64,000 nucleotides of DNA from Termitomyces sp. T153 (Eukaryota; Basidiomycota; Agaricomycetes; Agaricales; Lyophyllaceae), in the NCBI GenBank assembly GCA_018296165.2, contig JACKQL020000003.1:1054001-1118000 (forward strand), in the 5' to 3' direction. The notes under the pieces are model-generated. The model worked only from the letters and a program-made list of their open reading frames with translations. It did no database searches and was not told the origin of the DNA. Shown here one piece after another: positions 1 to 10,508 of this stretch (position 1 is the first letter of the stretch; each line of letters begins with the position of its first letter). The position numbers were made by a program, and so were the translations under genes.

Positions 1-159
1 CCCCGTGACAAAAATAGAGTAAACCAATTTTCTTTTCAGTCTTTGCCAGCCACTGCCGCTACTATCCCACCCGTAGTTCGGAGCACCCCTTGAGTTGGAC
101 GTCACAATCTAGCCACACTTAGTCAAACGCCCTTTTCCAAACTCCGCCCGGAGAAAATT
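1..159. other. Left flank of the Ngaro-type element
   Basis: No gene is seen. Positions about 59-104 match, in inverted orientation, the sequence at about 5342-5387 on the other side of the retrotransposon, with a 2-nt gap and a few mismatches. The retrotransposon therefore probably landed between the arms of an older inverted repeat. Confidence 0.5.
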
Positions 160-457
160 GAATCGATCAAAGCATTGATCGAGGTCTATGTAAGCGAACC
201 GACCCTCGTGTGACCCTGGACGCGTTGCGTCGCTCATATCACATCGCTTTGTCACGCCAAAGACAATGGCTCCATTGTTTCTTTCCTCCCTCACTGTTAC
301 GGACCTTATATATAGTCCAGTTATGCCTTGCTTCACCCTGTCCTGCTTCCTTCTCACCACTCACATAGAGCTTGTCAGGTTAGAGTTATTCGAGTCCTGC
401 TTCCTTCTCACCACTCACGTAGAGCTTGTCAGTCCATTGGACTACGAATTTTCTTCT
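160..457 (+). repeat. A1 repeat of the Ngaro-type element
   Basis: 298 nt, nearly identical to A2 at 4535-4832. It contains a perfect short hairpin (CGATCAA-AGCA-TTGATCG at 164-181), a TATA-like site (ttatatatag, 306-315) that probably serves the element promoter, and a tandem pair of about 36-40 nt units beginning tcctgcttccttctcacca. Confidence 0.92.
306..315 (+). promoter_or_regulatory. TATA-like box inside A1
   Basis: ttatatatag, repeated at 4681-4690 in A2. It lies upstream of the gag-like frame and is the best candidate for the element's core promoter. This is inference from position and sequence only. Confidence 0.4.
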
Positions 458-479
458 ACAGGACAAATTTTTTCTTTAG

Positions 480-1541
480 TTGTCATGGCACATCCAGTCA
501 GACGTGCTTGTTTGCCAAATGGCCGATTTGCTCCATCAGGCCCCATTACAGCCACAGGAATTGCATCTCCCCCACCTGTGTCACCTTCAATCATCTCTTT
601 CCTCCCTTACTCCATCACCAATGCTTCCAGCCCCCATGTCTCTGATGCCTGATCAAGAACAATCTGTTCCTGGGCCCACTTTCAGTTCTAAAAGCAATGT
701 GCTGTACACCCAGCTGCCAGACTCAGGACCACAGAGTAATGATGCAGCCTTAGCTGGCATGATGACCATGTTTTGTGCACTAGCAGCACTGGCCAATCAG
801 TCACCTGGCCTCTCATCTTCCTTGGCCATGGCTCAGGAGCAAACAAATCTGTCTCTGCCACTGTTTCCAGCATTTGTTTCGAGCAATCAGTCTTCAGCTG
901 GTAAGTCATTGCCTGCGCTATTTCCTGCTATCAAGACAAGCCTATTGCTGGACATTGCCCATCATGAGTTCTGACCTATGGACCTCTGCAAGCTGGATCT
1001 GACTTCAAAGTTCAGGCATGCAGACATGGAGCAGACAGATGCTAATGGGTCTAGAGTTACAGGCATCAAAGACTACCCTGCCTTGCACACTCTCATCATA
1101 CCCCTCTCAACATATTTCTCAGCATTGCAGGCATTTGCAGCCTCTGCCGGTGATGCACATGCAACATTTGTCATTGGGCATGGAGCTGCAAAGTATATCT
1201 CGCATCTCATGACACTCAACCAAAGATATGAATGGTCAGCTGTGCTTCAGTATCACATTCACTTCCACCTTAGCCACTGACAGGAGATGCTGGTGGGATC
1301 GTACACAGGCTGGGCCAAGCCAGACAATCTGCTTATGATGGAGTTTTGCCTAGGTAATGCACGTGTGCCACTAGCAGCATGCAAGTCCACTGGAAAACGG
1401 GATTGTGATATCAGTACCAAAACTTGCTTTGCTTATAATAAAGGGATGTGCACAACAGTTCCTTGCCCTGATGGACGTGTTCACAAGTGCCAGAGGTGCA
1501 GCAGCAAGGACCACCCTAAGAAAGAGTGTAAAAAGACTTGA
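480..1541 (+). pseudogene. Gag-like ORF of the Ngaro-type element, two internal stops
   Basis: One reading frame runs through 480-1541 with stops near 972-974 and 1278-1280. The C-terminal part carries a cysteine/histidine cluster (CFAYNKGMC, then C...HKCQRCSSKDHPKKEC at about 1428-1535). It resembles the zinc-binding C-terminus found in gag-like proteins of Ngaro elements, where it would bind the element RNA. The frame opens without a clear ATG; an ATG at 485 is in another frame and closes at 652. The stops and missing start mean the protein is not made intact. Downstream, the RT frame begins at 1548, almost directly after the gag stop. Confidence 0.65.
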
Positions 1542-1547
1542 AGGCAT

Positions 1548-3692
1548 ATGCGGGCACATCTACAGCCCGCTGCACAGGTTCTTAATCTGGTTCTGGCTTC
1601 TTCTTCGTCAACATCTGTCTCTTTTATCACCGATCTCCCCAATTCCCATCTCTTTCCTCCTGGTCCACCACCACTGCCATGTCCTAATACCAATCCCCGC
1701 TGTAATTCCCCCCTTTTCCTCTCTTCTCTACAGATCCCAGTGTTGATGCCTCTTGCTGTCAATGCATGGCACCACTACCTCATTGATTACCCTGATCCTA
1801 GATTTGTAAACACTATTCTCAATATAATCCAGTTTGGTGCAAACATTGGTTTTATTGGCAAAGAACTCTCCCAGCCCTGTATAAACCTCAAATCAGCACT
1901 CGAGAATCATGATTTTGTCGACAATTCTGTGCACTTGTTAGTTGAGCATTCTCATGCAATCGGTCCTTTTGAATTCCCACCCCTTCCCAACTTCCAATGT
2001 TTGCCATTGGGCTCAGTGGCCCACAAAAGGAAGCCTGGAAAACTCTGCCTAATCAATCATCTCTCATGGCCTAGGGGGAATTCCATGAACAATGGCATTC
2101 CTGACAGTGAAGGTCACATCACCTATAACATGTTTTTGTGTGCTCTGAATGATCTGTGGCAGCTTGGTCAAGGCATCCTGATGGCAAAACTGGATCTCAA
2201 GGATGCTTTTTGTCACATCCCTGTGCAAGCCGAAGATTGGCATCTTCTTGGTTTTCAATGGGGCTCGAGGATATATTACCTCATCATACTTGCATTTGGC
2301 TTAAAGTCAGCACCCTACATTTTTAACCTCTTTGCTGAGGCTCTGCACTGGATAATCCAGCACCACATACCAGCATCACTTCACCATTACCTCAATGATT
2401 TCCTCCTTTTCTTTCATCGCTCCAATCCCTCACTGCCCAATGCTGCTGTAGAATGGGTATCAGGTCTTGGTAAAGAGCTCAGTCTCTCCTTCCAAGAGTC
2501 TAAGACAGTTTGGCCAACCACCAAGCTGGAATTCCTAGGGCTGGAGCTTGATTCTGACATGATGGAGGCTCGTCTCCCCTCTGACAAGCTTGCATACCTG
2601 AGGGAACTGCTAGAGGCTTGGTCAACTCAACAAAAGTGTTCTCTCCAGCAGCTACAGGAACTTACAGGCTTCCTGCAGTTTGCATCCCAAGTTATCCCTC
2701 ATGCACAATCATTTCTTTGTTGGCTCTTTGATTTTTCCTGCTCATTCAAGTCAGAGTTTGCAGTATGCCATGTTCCAAAGTCTGCGGCTTCTGACATCTG
2801 CTGGTGGCACATGTATAGCTCTTCATGGAATGGTATTATGTTAATAACTCCATTGCAACCCTCCACATCCATCTACACTGATGCTAGTGGACGGAAAGGC
2901 TTGGGTGGGGTTGTGTTACAGCATTGGTTCTCTGCTCAAACCCCCCGTTGCTTTCACACTTGTAATATCCAGTTCAAAGAAATCTTTGCAGTGCTCCATG
3001 CAATCTTATGCTGTGGAGACTCATGGACAGGTCATCATGTCATTTTTTTCTGTGACAACTCAGCAGTTGTCTCTTGGCTGAACTCAGGCACAGCAAACTC
3101 AGCGCACAGCATGCAGGTCTTAAGGACCATCATCATGCTGGCGGCTTGTCTCAAATTCTCTTTCTCATCTGTCTGGATCCCTACTAAAGATAACACGCTT
3201 GCTAATGCCGCTTCTTACTTTCAGTACAGCAAATTATTGCAGCTTGCCCCCCATCTTCCGCCCAAGCCCTCATCTTGGAAATCCTGCCTTATTGGTATGA
3301 AGCGCATGCTAACCTCTCACCTCAAGCAGCCTTCTACCTGTGGCATGGACTTGCAGCCAGTACTTGGAAAACCTACTCCACAGGTCAACAATCCTATATC
3401 AATTTCTGTTGCCTCAACCCCAGTGTCCTCAGTGGACCAAGTCATTACCTCCCAGCCACTGATCGAGCAATTGTCAAGTGGGTTTGCACCCTTGGCAACT
3501 GAGCATTGCAACCCAAGACCATCAAAAGTTATTTCTCCACAGTCTGCTCCCTTCATGTTGACGAGGGCATGCCTTTTATTGCATGTGAATCTGAGACAGT
3601 CTGACGAGTCATACGGGGCATCAAATGCCATCATGGAGAATGTGACTGCAACCCAAAGCAGCCCATCACACTCGAAGTTCTTCAAAAACTAG
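1548..3692 (+). pseudogene. Reverse transcriptase/RNase H ORF of the Ngaro-type element, active-site Asp replaced
   Basis: A 714-codon open frame. RT motifs in order are LINHLSWPRG (about 2050), KLDLKDAFCHIP (about 2187), FGLKSAPYIFN (about 2297) and HYLNDFLLFF (2385-2414). RNase H follows with IYTDASGRKGLGG (about 2870) and FCDNSAVVSWLNSG (about 3050). The family carries DD at the second catalytic position of the YxDD box; here codon 2394-2396 is AAT (Asn) in the context CTC AAT, as expected from a CpG to CpA change. The last 400 nt or so run out of frame over the recombinase gene, so the true product probably ends near 3290. Although the frame is open, the enzyme is predicted inactive. Confidence 0.85.
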
Positions 3693-4351
3693 CAATAGCA
3701 CCTCGTGAACTTCCCACTGCATTTGGAGCATCAATGGATGCTGCGTACAAGACAGCTTGGGCAGGTTTCCTCCACTGTGGTGAGTTCACCCTCAGACAAG
3801 GCAAAAGGTTCAACCCAGCTACACACTTGACTCATGGCTCTGTTACTTTCATCCCCTCTTTCGAGGCACCCACTCACCTGAGGCTGGATCTCCCTGCCTC
3901 TAAGACAGATCCTTTTTGCAAGGGCATCTCTATCCTCATTGCGAAGGCCCCTGAAGGCGCAGCAACATGTGCTGTATCAGCACTGCACCATCTTTTCTCC
4001 ATCGACCCAAAACCACAAGATGCACCGCTCTTTTCAAATCCTGATGGCTCTCCTCTCTCACGGGACATCTTCATCACAATACTCAAACAACACTTGACTG
4101 CCTGTGGTTTTGACCCATCAAAGTTCTCCGGTCATAGCTTCTGTTGAGGCACAGCTTTGGCTGCAGCAGCCATGGGTTATGCAGACCATGAGATTCAGCT
4201 TCTGGGCAGGTGGCGAAGCAACGCATACAAGTTGTATATCGATGTTCCACAGGATCACATTCTTGGACTCTCTGCCTGCCTCCATTTGGCTGCCCCTCAC
4301 GCACACGATTTCATGCCTCCGGCCTTCCCATTTGCTCCTCTGGTGGCTTGA
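3275..4351 (+). pseudogene. Tyrosine recombinase of the Ngaro-type element, broken
   Basis: The frame starts at ATG 3275, overlapping the RT frame, and ends at TGA 4349-4351 inside B1. The N-terminal core-binding region (STWKTYSTGQQSYINFC; TIKSYFSTV) is followed by a catalytic domain: GFLHCGEF (about 3764-3787), HSFC-stop-G (4133-4150) and LGRWRSNAYKLYI (about 4200). In-frame stops lie at 3500-3502, near 3600 and at 4145-4147. The first catalytic Arg (expected in FLRxGE) is His (CAC, 3773-3775). The second (HxxR) is Cys (TGT, 4142-4144), followed at once by TGA. All three look like single transitions at former CpG sites. The family joins the circular cDNA to the genome; this copy cannot. Confidence 0.85.
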
Positions 4352-4534
4352 GTACGGGTTCCATCCCTGGGATCCATGCAAGAGAGCACTTGGCGACCAA
4401 ATAGATTCTATTTGCTCACATCACTACAGAAAATGTATTGTCTAACCCTTACCAAAGTATCCGCCCACTATTATCACTCCTCTCCTCTCATCCTCTCACA
4501 TTATTCATCTCGTTGTCACGAGCCAAGCATAGAT
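4345..4534 (+). repeat. B1 repeat of the Ngaro-type element
   Basis: 190 nt, matching B2 at 4928-5117. It includes the recombinase stop codon. Compared with B2 it carries A where B2 has G in several CpG contexts (for example ccatgc versus ccgtgc and tgtcacg versus tgtcgcg). Confidence 0.92.
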
Positions 4535-4832
4535 GAATCGATCAAAGCATTGATCGAGGTCTATGTAAGCGAACCGACCCTCGTGTGACCCTGGACGCAT
4601 TGCGTCGCTCATATCACATCGCTTTGTCACGCCAAAGACAATGGCTCCATTGTTTCTTTCCTCCCTCACTGTTACGGACCTTATATATAGTCCAGTTATG
4701 CCTTGCTTCACCCTGTCCTGCTTCCTTCTCACCACTCACATAGAGCTCATCAGGTTAGAGTTATTCGAGTCCTGCTTCCTTCTCACCACTCACATAGAGC
4801 TCGTCAGTCCATTGGACTACGAATTTTCTTCT
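4535..4832 (+). repeat. A2 repeat of the Ngaro-type element
   Basis: 298 nt copy of A1, directly abutting B1. The hairpin around 4539-4556 and the TATA-like site at 4681-4690 are both kept. Confidence 0.92.
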
Positions 4833-4927
4833 CCCACCCCTCGCCACTTACCCCTCTTTTCATCTTTCATCCATTCTCATTTATCATTATATTAAGTAGC
4901 ACTTGTCTCATAGTTCTCGCCTGTGCC

Positions 4928-5117
4928 GGCTTGAGTACGGGTTCCATCCCTGGGATCCGTGCAAGAGGGCACTTGGCGACCAAATAGATTCTATTTGCTC
5001 GCATCACTACGGAAAATGTATTGTCTAACCCTTACCGAAGTATCCGCCCACTATTATCACTCCTCTCCTCTCATCCTCTCTCATTATTCATCTCGTTGTC
5101 GCGAGCCAAGCATAGAT
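4928..5117 (+). repeat. B2 repeat, right end of the Ngaro-type element
   Basis: 190 nt copy of B1 separated from A2 by a 95-nt spacer. Sequence similarity stops at 5117 (catagat), which marks the element end. Confidence 0.92.
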
Positions 5118-6605
5118 ATGACTAGAGCGCGGAGAATACATTGACGTGAAGGAAATTTCAGACTCCGCATTGCCGTCGAATCGGCATGCGTGACATTGAC
5201 TCGACCATCATCCACGACGGAAGACAACTACAACACTATTCCTGAACTCGAATCAAGTTGGAAACAGGTAAGTAGTCATACTGTTGTCTGGGTCTCAACT
5301 CTCGGACTTTCAACGTGGCAATTTGCTGCAAAACTTTTTTTCGTCCGACTCAAGGGGTATTCCGAACTACGGGGGTGGGATAGTATCCATACACCACTCT
5401 TCTGGTCCGTTTTGAATACGCGTGCACCGTTCTGCCCCTGGACAAATATGCCTCTCGCAATGCTTCACCTCTCAAAATCACCTTGTGAGATGTGTCGGCC
5501 TTCCGAATCCTTCTCTTGAGGACCGTGAAAGATATCGTCAAAAATCTAGACGTACGGTCAAAATTCATCCTGTCTTGTACATTGTCCCGCTGCCCGCACT
5601 GAATCGTGTAGTCTCCCGGAGGGTGTCGCTCTGCTCTGCTTCTCTCGGGTAAGATATGATCTGTAGCTTGGTCAAAGTGACCGAGTAGGCCGGACTTGGC
5701 TTAGGAAGCCTATGCATGTTGTTCGAAACAATTATATCTAACTGCGTTGGGACCTCACATCCACTCACGCTATGTACGATCTCCTTGTCGAGGCGGGGGC
5801 CGTGTAGTGCTGCACGTATCAAATCTTGTTGATTGAACCATAGGATTGACAGGGTCAGTTTTGAATATCATCTTATTGTGGTGTAATGCCCTGCAGGCGC
5901 CAACCTCTCCATAAACTCTACTCAGCCAGAAACTGAGACAGAAGACGTCCAAGCGCATCTCCAAGCCCTTTTCAGCGACTAAATCTGTCAGATTTTACGT
6001 GTACTCAGTCGAACAAGAGAGCGAACCGACTTAACGGCTAAGTATACATAGGATCTGTAATCAGCGAATCTTCAAAAGGCATCTCGTTATGAGATGCGGC
6101 GTTAGAGAGTTGACCGTGCCTATACATAGATTCGGCAGAGAACGAGTGCGTGAACAGCAAGTAATCTGTACAACGTAATGAAGGCACCATCTGAGTACAT
6201 AGCGCCTGAACGTTGCGTGAGATGCATTCGTGCGTGAGATGCATTTGGCAGGGCGATAAATCTCCGGTCTAGATTATAATAGATCCTTGCATGTTCCCGA
6301 GTTCGCAGGGACGAGTAGACTTCATAGAACCTTCCGTGTTGTAAATATTTCATACCATATACATCAATCGTATGGATCTGTTTGCGGGAGATCTAGAGTT
6401 CAGCGTTCGGAATCCGTGGAGTGTTGGTCAGTCAGAGGTCAATAACAAATGTGAGATGCTGCGTTGTTCCCACGTTGTGTCGTCCACAAATCTGTCCTTT
6501 TCCCTTCTTTGTCTTTGCCAACTTTTGTATTCCACCCAGAGAACGAGAACAGACTTAACCTCATTGGAGATGGTTTGCTTGGATTAGCCAGGATCACGGT
6601 TTACT
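5118..6605. other. Region without a recognisable gene
   Basis: Short frames exist on both strands (for example 5190-5519 + and 6120-6353 -), but none has a motif, a convincing start or a splice pattern I can defend. Positions 5342-5387 hold the right arm of the inverted repeat that brackets the retrotransposon. The last 200 nt or so should contain the promoter of the EST1-like gene. Confidence 0.4.
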
Positions 6606-9600
6606 ATGACTGAACAGCCTGCAACCATTGCCCGGTCAGTATCGCTTATCCTACTGTCACAGTCGACTTCTAACACTCAAAAAAGTGAGGCGAAGGGTAT
6701 TCACCAATCTCTCAAGGATTTGCTGAAGACCAAAGAACCATTTGACAAGGAAGTCGATTTCCAAAGGAAGAAGTGAGTGTGACGAGTGAACTTGTGCCCT
6801 AGTACTCAAGCTAACTATATCTAGCTTGCGGCGGCGCTATCTGAACCTGCTTCTCGTTCATCCTTATGCAAAGGAGTCTAAAGATGTTGAAAATCATCTT
6901 TGGATGCAGACATCATACGCATTCATCGCCTCATACAAGCAGCGCATTCTCAATCTAGATCGAGTCATTCAGAGTAAAATGCGTCAAACGCCCAATCAGC
7001 GCCCGCCCAATGCGCCCGTTGTTGAACATAGAAAGCTGGTGCAGCGATTCCGACAGTTTCTCGCGGACGAGGAGAAGTTTTGGAGCCAACTTGTCGTTCG
7101 CCTGCGTCGATCTTTCGCGCTTGACGCTGCAACGCCCGCTCTTCTCGCCCTTGGCATCATTTCCAAAGCTGACGATCTCAGTACGAACACTTCTGCAGTT
7201 CCAGAGGGCGGTGCGCCTTCCAATGGCCGTAATCATTTCCAATTTCCACCTGAAGATGCTTCGACGATATTCACTGCCTCATCGCCCGAGGTCAAAGCCT
7301 CCTGGCTTGCAATTCTAAGTAAGGCTCTTGTATGCTTAGGTGATATTGCTCGCTACCGCGAATTATACAACGAAAGTGGTGGCCGACCGAGGGCGGGCCA
7401 AGAAGAAGGGGGGCTTGGTAGGAATCGCCGGAACCGACGCTCAGGTCAACCTGAGGAGCCTATTCCAAGGCCACGTAACTATGAGAAAGCTCAGCAATGT
7501 TACGAACACGCACGTCTGCTGGTGCCCGATGATGGTAACCCATCACACCAACTCGCGATCATCGCCACATACCGAAAAGATTCATTCGTATCTCTGACAC
7601 ACTACTACCGTGCTCTCTGTGTTCGAGCACCTTATGACACAGCATCCGAAAATCTCGGCTCTGTTCTTGGGAAGTCTCTTGAGGCTTGGAAGACAAGGTC
7701 ACGGCACGAACGTGACAGACAGGAAGCATTACCGCCTCGGGTGCAGGTGGAAGCCTTCAGGGAAAATATCGTTGTATTACATTCTCTATGGAAGGTTGGA
7801 ATGGAGAAAGGTATCAAAAAGTGGGTTATAGTTCTATGCTAGCTTATTCCTTTGTATTTCTCACTAAATATTTTATAGAATGGAATCACTCTCTCGCCGA
7901 CACAGCAAAGTAGTCTTGGATGCATTCATGACACTCTTATCTCAGCGATACCTTCCTACAGACATGATTTCCAACGCCATTGTCTTATCCCAGGGCGCCC
8001 TTTGGAAGCATCGAATGATCCGTACACCCACGACTACGACTCAGAGCAAGCGCTCTGAACAACCTCCGCCTCCCGAAGGCACATCTGTCATTATAGAATG
8101 GCACATTCTGGAACACCTTTTCGACCTCCACCGAGCACTATTGGAAGTCGGACTTGAAGAGCTACAAGTTCCTCCCCCCAGAGACGTGCCTGGAGATGAT
8201 CTAGCACAACGCATCACTGCGACTTTCAGGCGCTGCCTGCCCGCACTGCGTATCGCCAGCAAATGGCTCAGGGCCAATTTCAAATACGTGAACCAGGATC
8301 ATGAATTCAACGCTTTTCAGGAACTTAAGCGTATAGATGAGATCGACATGGCGCGAAATCCCAAATTCAAAGTAGCTCGTACCTCTGTACGTACCCAGCG
8401 CTTATGGCAGGCATATGCACGCTTTTCCACGGAATTGGCGCGTAAATTCGAGCTGAGCAAGCTACCTCAGCTTACGGCACCGCTTGACGAGGATATTGAA
8501 ATGCGCGGGTTTTTGCCTCTGAAGGATTTGATGAGAAAGAGTGCAGATACCGAAAGTGACTTGTCTGCAGAGGGAGCGCGACCTGCTCAGGAGGCTCATC
8601 CTAATGATTGGCAGTTGATGAGGATTGCGGATTTAATCCGGGACGCGAGAGAGATCGCTAAACTAGAGGTATGTTCGTTCTTCATTCGGTTCTACGGCAT
8701 TTTTGATCGATTGGTTCCTAGAACTCGCCCGTTGCTCTCTATGGATTTGTTTTTTCCGTAAGAGACGATATTATCGAACCGCAGCTACCCCCAACGACTC
8801 GGGCCGAGGAAAGTAATGTGCCTATCGGCCAGCAGAATCTGTTAACCTCGATCCGCGATACACGTCGTGTTGATAAAGAGCCTGAAGAAGATAACATGAC
8901 GGAGGCGACTTCGCGGACGGATGATGAAGTTCTTCGAGAAGCTTTCAATTTCTTGAATGCGCCTGGCCAGGATAATGAGGTCGACGATGAGGAGGATGAG
9001 ATTGTTTGGAATCCTAGGTCTGCACAATCGCATATAATTGTCTGCCCAGTACTGATACCATCTAACAGGGCTCCGACCTCTCCCATCATCATTTCCTCTC
9101 TCCCGTCGCCAACATCTCACGCAACTCCACTGACCAATACCAAGCCATTGCTCAGCCCCGGTTCGAAAAACTCTCCCACTCATGCCAAGACCTTATCGCC
9201 GTTCATGACGCCTAGCATTGTTCCTACTCCTCTCGTTCCGACGACCGCCCAGGACCTCTTGAACGACGTCATCAGTGGTCGGTCGACATTGAATCATTTG
9301 GGAGGCACAGCGACGCAGCCAGCGCTACTGTTTGGCTCTGACCTCTCCCATGGACCGAGTCACAGTATTTGGTCCGCTTCGCACGACGAAAAATCTCTCA
9401 AGTTCACAAGCCAACCCAACCAGACCTACCACCAGGCTAAAGTATCTCATGGTTCCAGTTCCTTCGACGCGTCTCAATCATCCGTCTGGTCTTCTACATA
9501 TCCCAGCGCGACTCAGACGACCCAGAACTCACAGCCACATCTTATTGGGGCTCTTCCACCCGGTCCTTACCCGCAACAATCTATAGTGAACAGCACTCAC

Positions 9601-9942
9601 CAGCGTGTCCCCTCAGCATCCGTCGGCGTTTCGCAATCTTCTCAATACCTCTCGAGCCAACAATTCAGCGCTCTTCATGATTCTTTTGCCTATCCCCAGC
9701 TCGCGACTCAGCAGTCCATACAGCGCCCGGATGCCCTAGGGCTTGGACTTGGCAATCCAAATTACCTTAACTCACAACTTCATAGCGCTAATCCCAACAT
9801 GTACTATCAGACTGGGCCTCCACCTTCCGTTTCGAGGCATACCCAGCACCCCTCTGTCCATGACCCGCGCCAGCTTGCGCAGCAGTACTTCGGCCAGTCG
9901 TCGGCGTCAGCATCTTCCCAGCTATGGGGTAACGTGGGGTAA
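6606..9942 (+). CDS. EST1/SMG7-like protein (telomerase/NMD-associated), four exons
   Basis: Exons 6606-6772, 6825-7820, 7879-8668 and 8722-9942 (introns 52, 58 and 53 nt) join in frame to 1057 codons. The N-terminal half has the 14-3-3/TPR-like fold signatures of the EST1 family: HLWMQTSY (about residue 80), LGDIARYRELY, YEKAQQCYEHARLLVPDDG followed by HQLAIIATY, and HYYRALCVRAP. Family members bind phosphorylated UPF1 in nonsense-mediated decay or assist telomerase recruitment. The C-terminal third (from about residue 660) is low-complexity, rich in Ser, Pro, Gln and Thr. No C-terminal PIN nuclease domain is visible, so SMG7/EBS1-like is a better fit than SMG5/6. The third intron was chosen because 8722 restores the frame through NSPVALYGFVFSVRDD. 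The start is the first ATG in the frame. The gene converges with the KPWE gene at 10509. Confidence 0.88.
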
Positions 9943-10508
9943 CAGATAATTGGGAAGAACCAATTTGGTTTTATATGTTCAATCTCTCCTTGGTCCTCGC
10001 ACGACCCACACGGCATGCCTGTCCCCAGGTTATCCATCTCCCGTTCAGCTCTTAGAAGCATTCTGCTCTTGCATCACCGTTGAGTATCGAATTTCAGTCC
10101 TAGAAGACGGATTTGATTGACGAAGCACGTGGATCTGCGGTCCTATTACCTTGTATCGGTAGCAGACGACATCACCTCAACACAGTAACCAACGGTGACC
10201 GGCGGATAGTTGCTTTCCTATGGACCAATTTGGATGTTTCTGTCGCTGTAGTTGACAATAGTACAAGTTGTGCCTCTCCATTGTTTCGCTCACAGTGCCT
10301 GTACTTTTCCTTCGTTAAGCATTTTTCATATGTGATCGTTCGAGCTCGTTCGAGTTTACTTTCAAAATAGCTAGTCCGGTACTTAAAGTCAATTGCACGG
10401 ACCGCGTGGTAGTCAGATTCTATAGTACAGATATCCATCACACAGGTTATGAGTCGTGGGTGGCGTAAGACAACTTGAACTTTCATCGCAGTCATATGTA
10501 GCTAGTCA
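9943..10508. other. 3' intergenic region between convergent genes
   Basis: Holds the 3' ends of the EST1-like gene (+) and the KPWE gene (-). Short frames here are not supported. No repeat is seen. Confidence 0.5.

Larger units (their letters stand above)
160..5117 (+). mobile_element. Ngaro-type DIRS retrotransposon (tyrosine recombinase type), inactive
   Basis: The element has the order A1 (160-457), gag-like frame, reverse transcriptase/RNase H, tyrosine recombinase, B1 (4345-4534), A2 (4535-4832), spacer, B2 (4928-5117). This split direct repeat arrangement is the hallmark of the Ngaro/PAT group of DIRS elements, which insert through a tyrosine recombinase and leave no target duplication. 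None is seen here. I see no methyltransferase domain, which agrees with Ngaro. All three reading frames carry stops or lost catalytic codons, so the copy is dead. The element length (about 4.96 kb) is normal for the group. The start was set where A1 and A2 begin to match (gaatcgatc); the end was set where B1 and B2 stop matching (catagat). Confidence 0.9.

Noticed and set aside
2391..2399. YLND as a natural variant of the RT active site
   Set aside because: Considered, but the Asn codon has a CpG-decay signature and the recombinase in the same element lost two Arg codons the same way, so damage is more likely.
3317..3685. Minus ORF over the Ngaro element
   Set aside because: Shadow of the recombinase/RT coding sequence, no motif.
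7010..7318. Plus ORF in another frame of the EST1-like gene
   Set aside because: Shadow; the EST1 motifs lie in the overlapping frame.
8669..8784. Longer 116-nt third intron of the EST1-like gene (acceptor gcag at 8784)
   Set aside because: Also in phase, but the 53-nt intron ending at 8721 has the usual length and keeps a coding stretch (NSPVALYGFVF) that fits the family.
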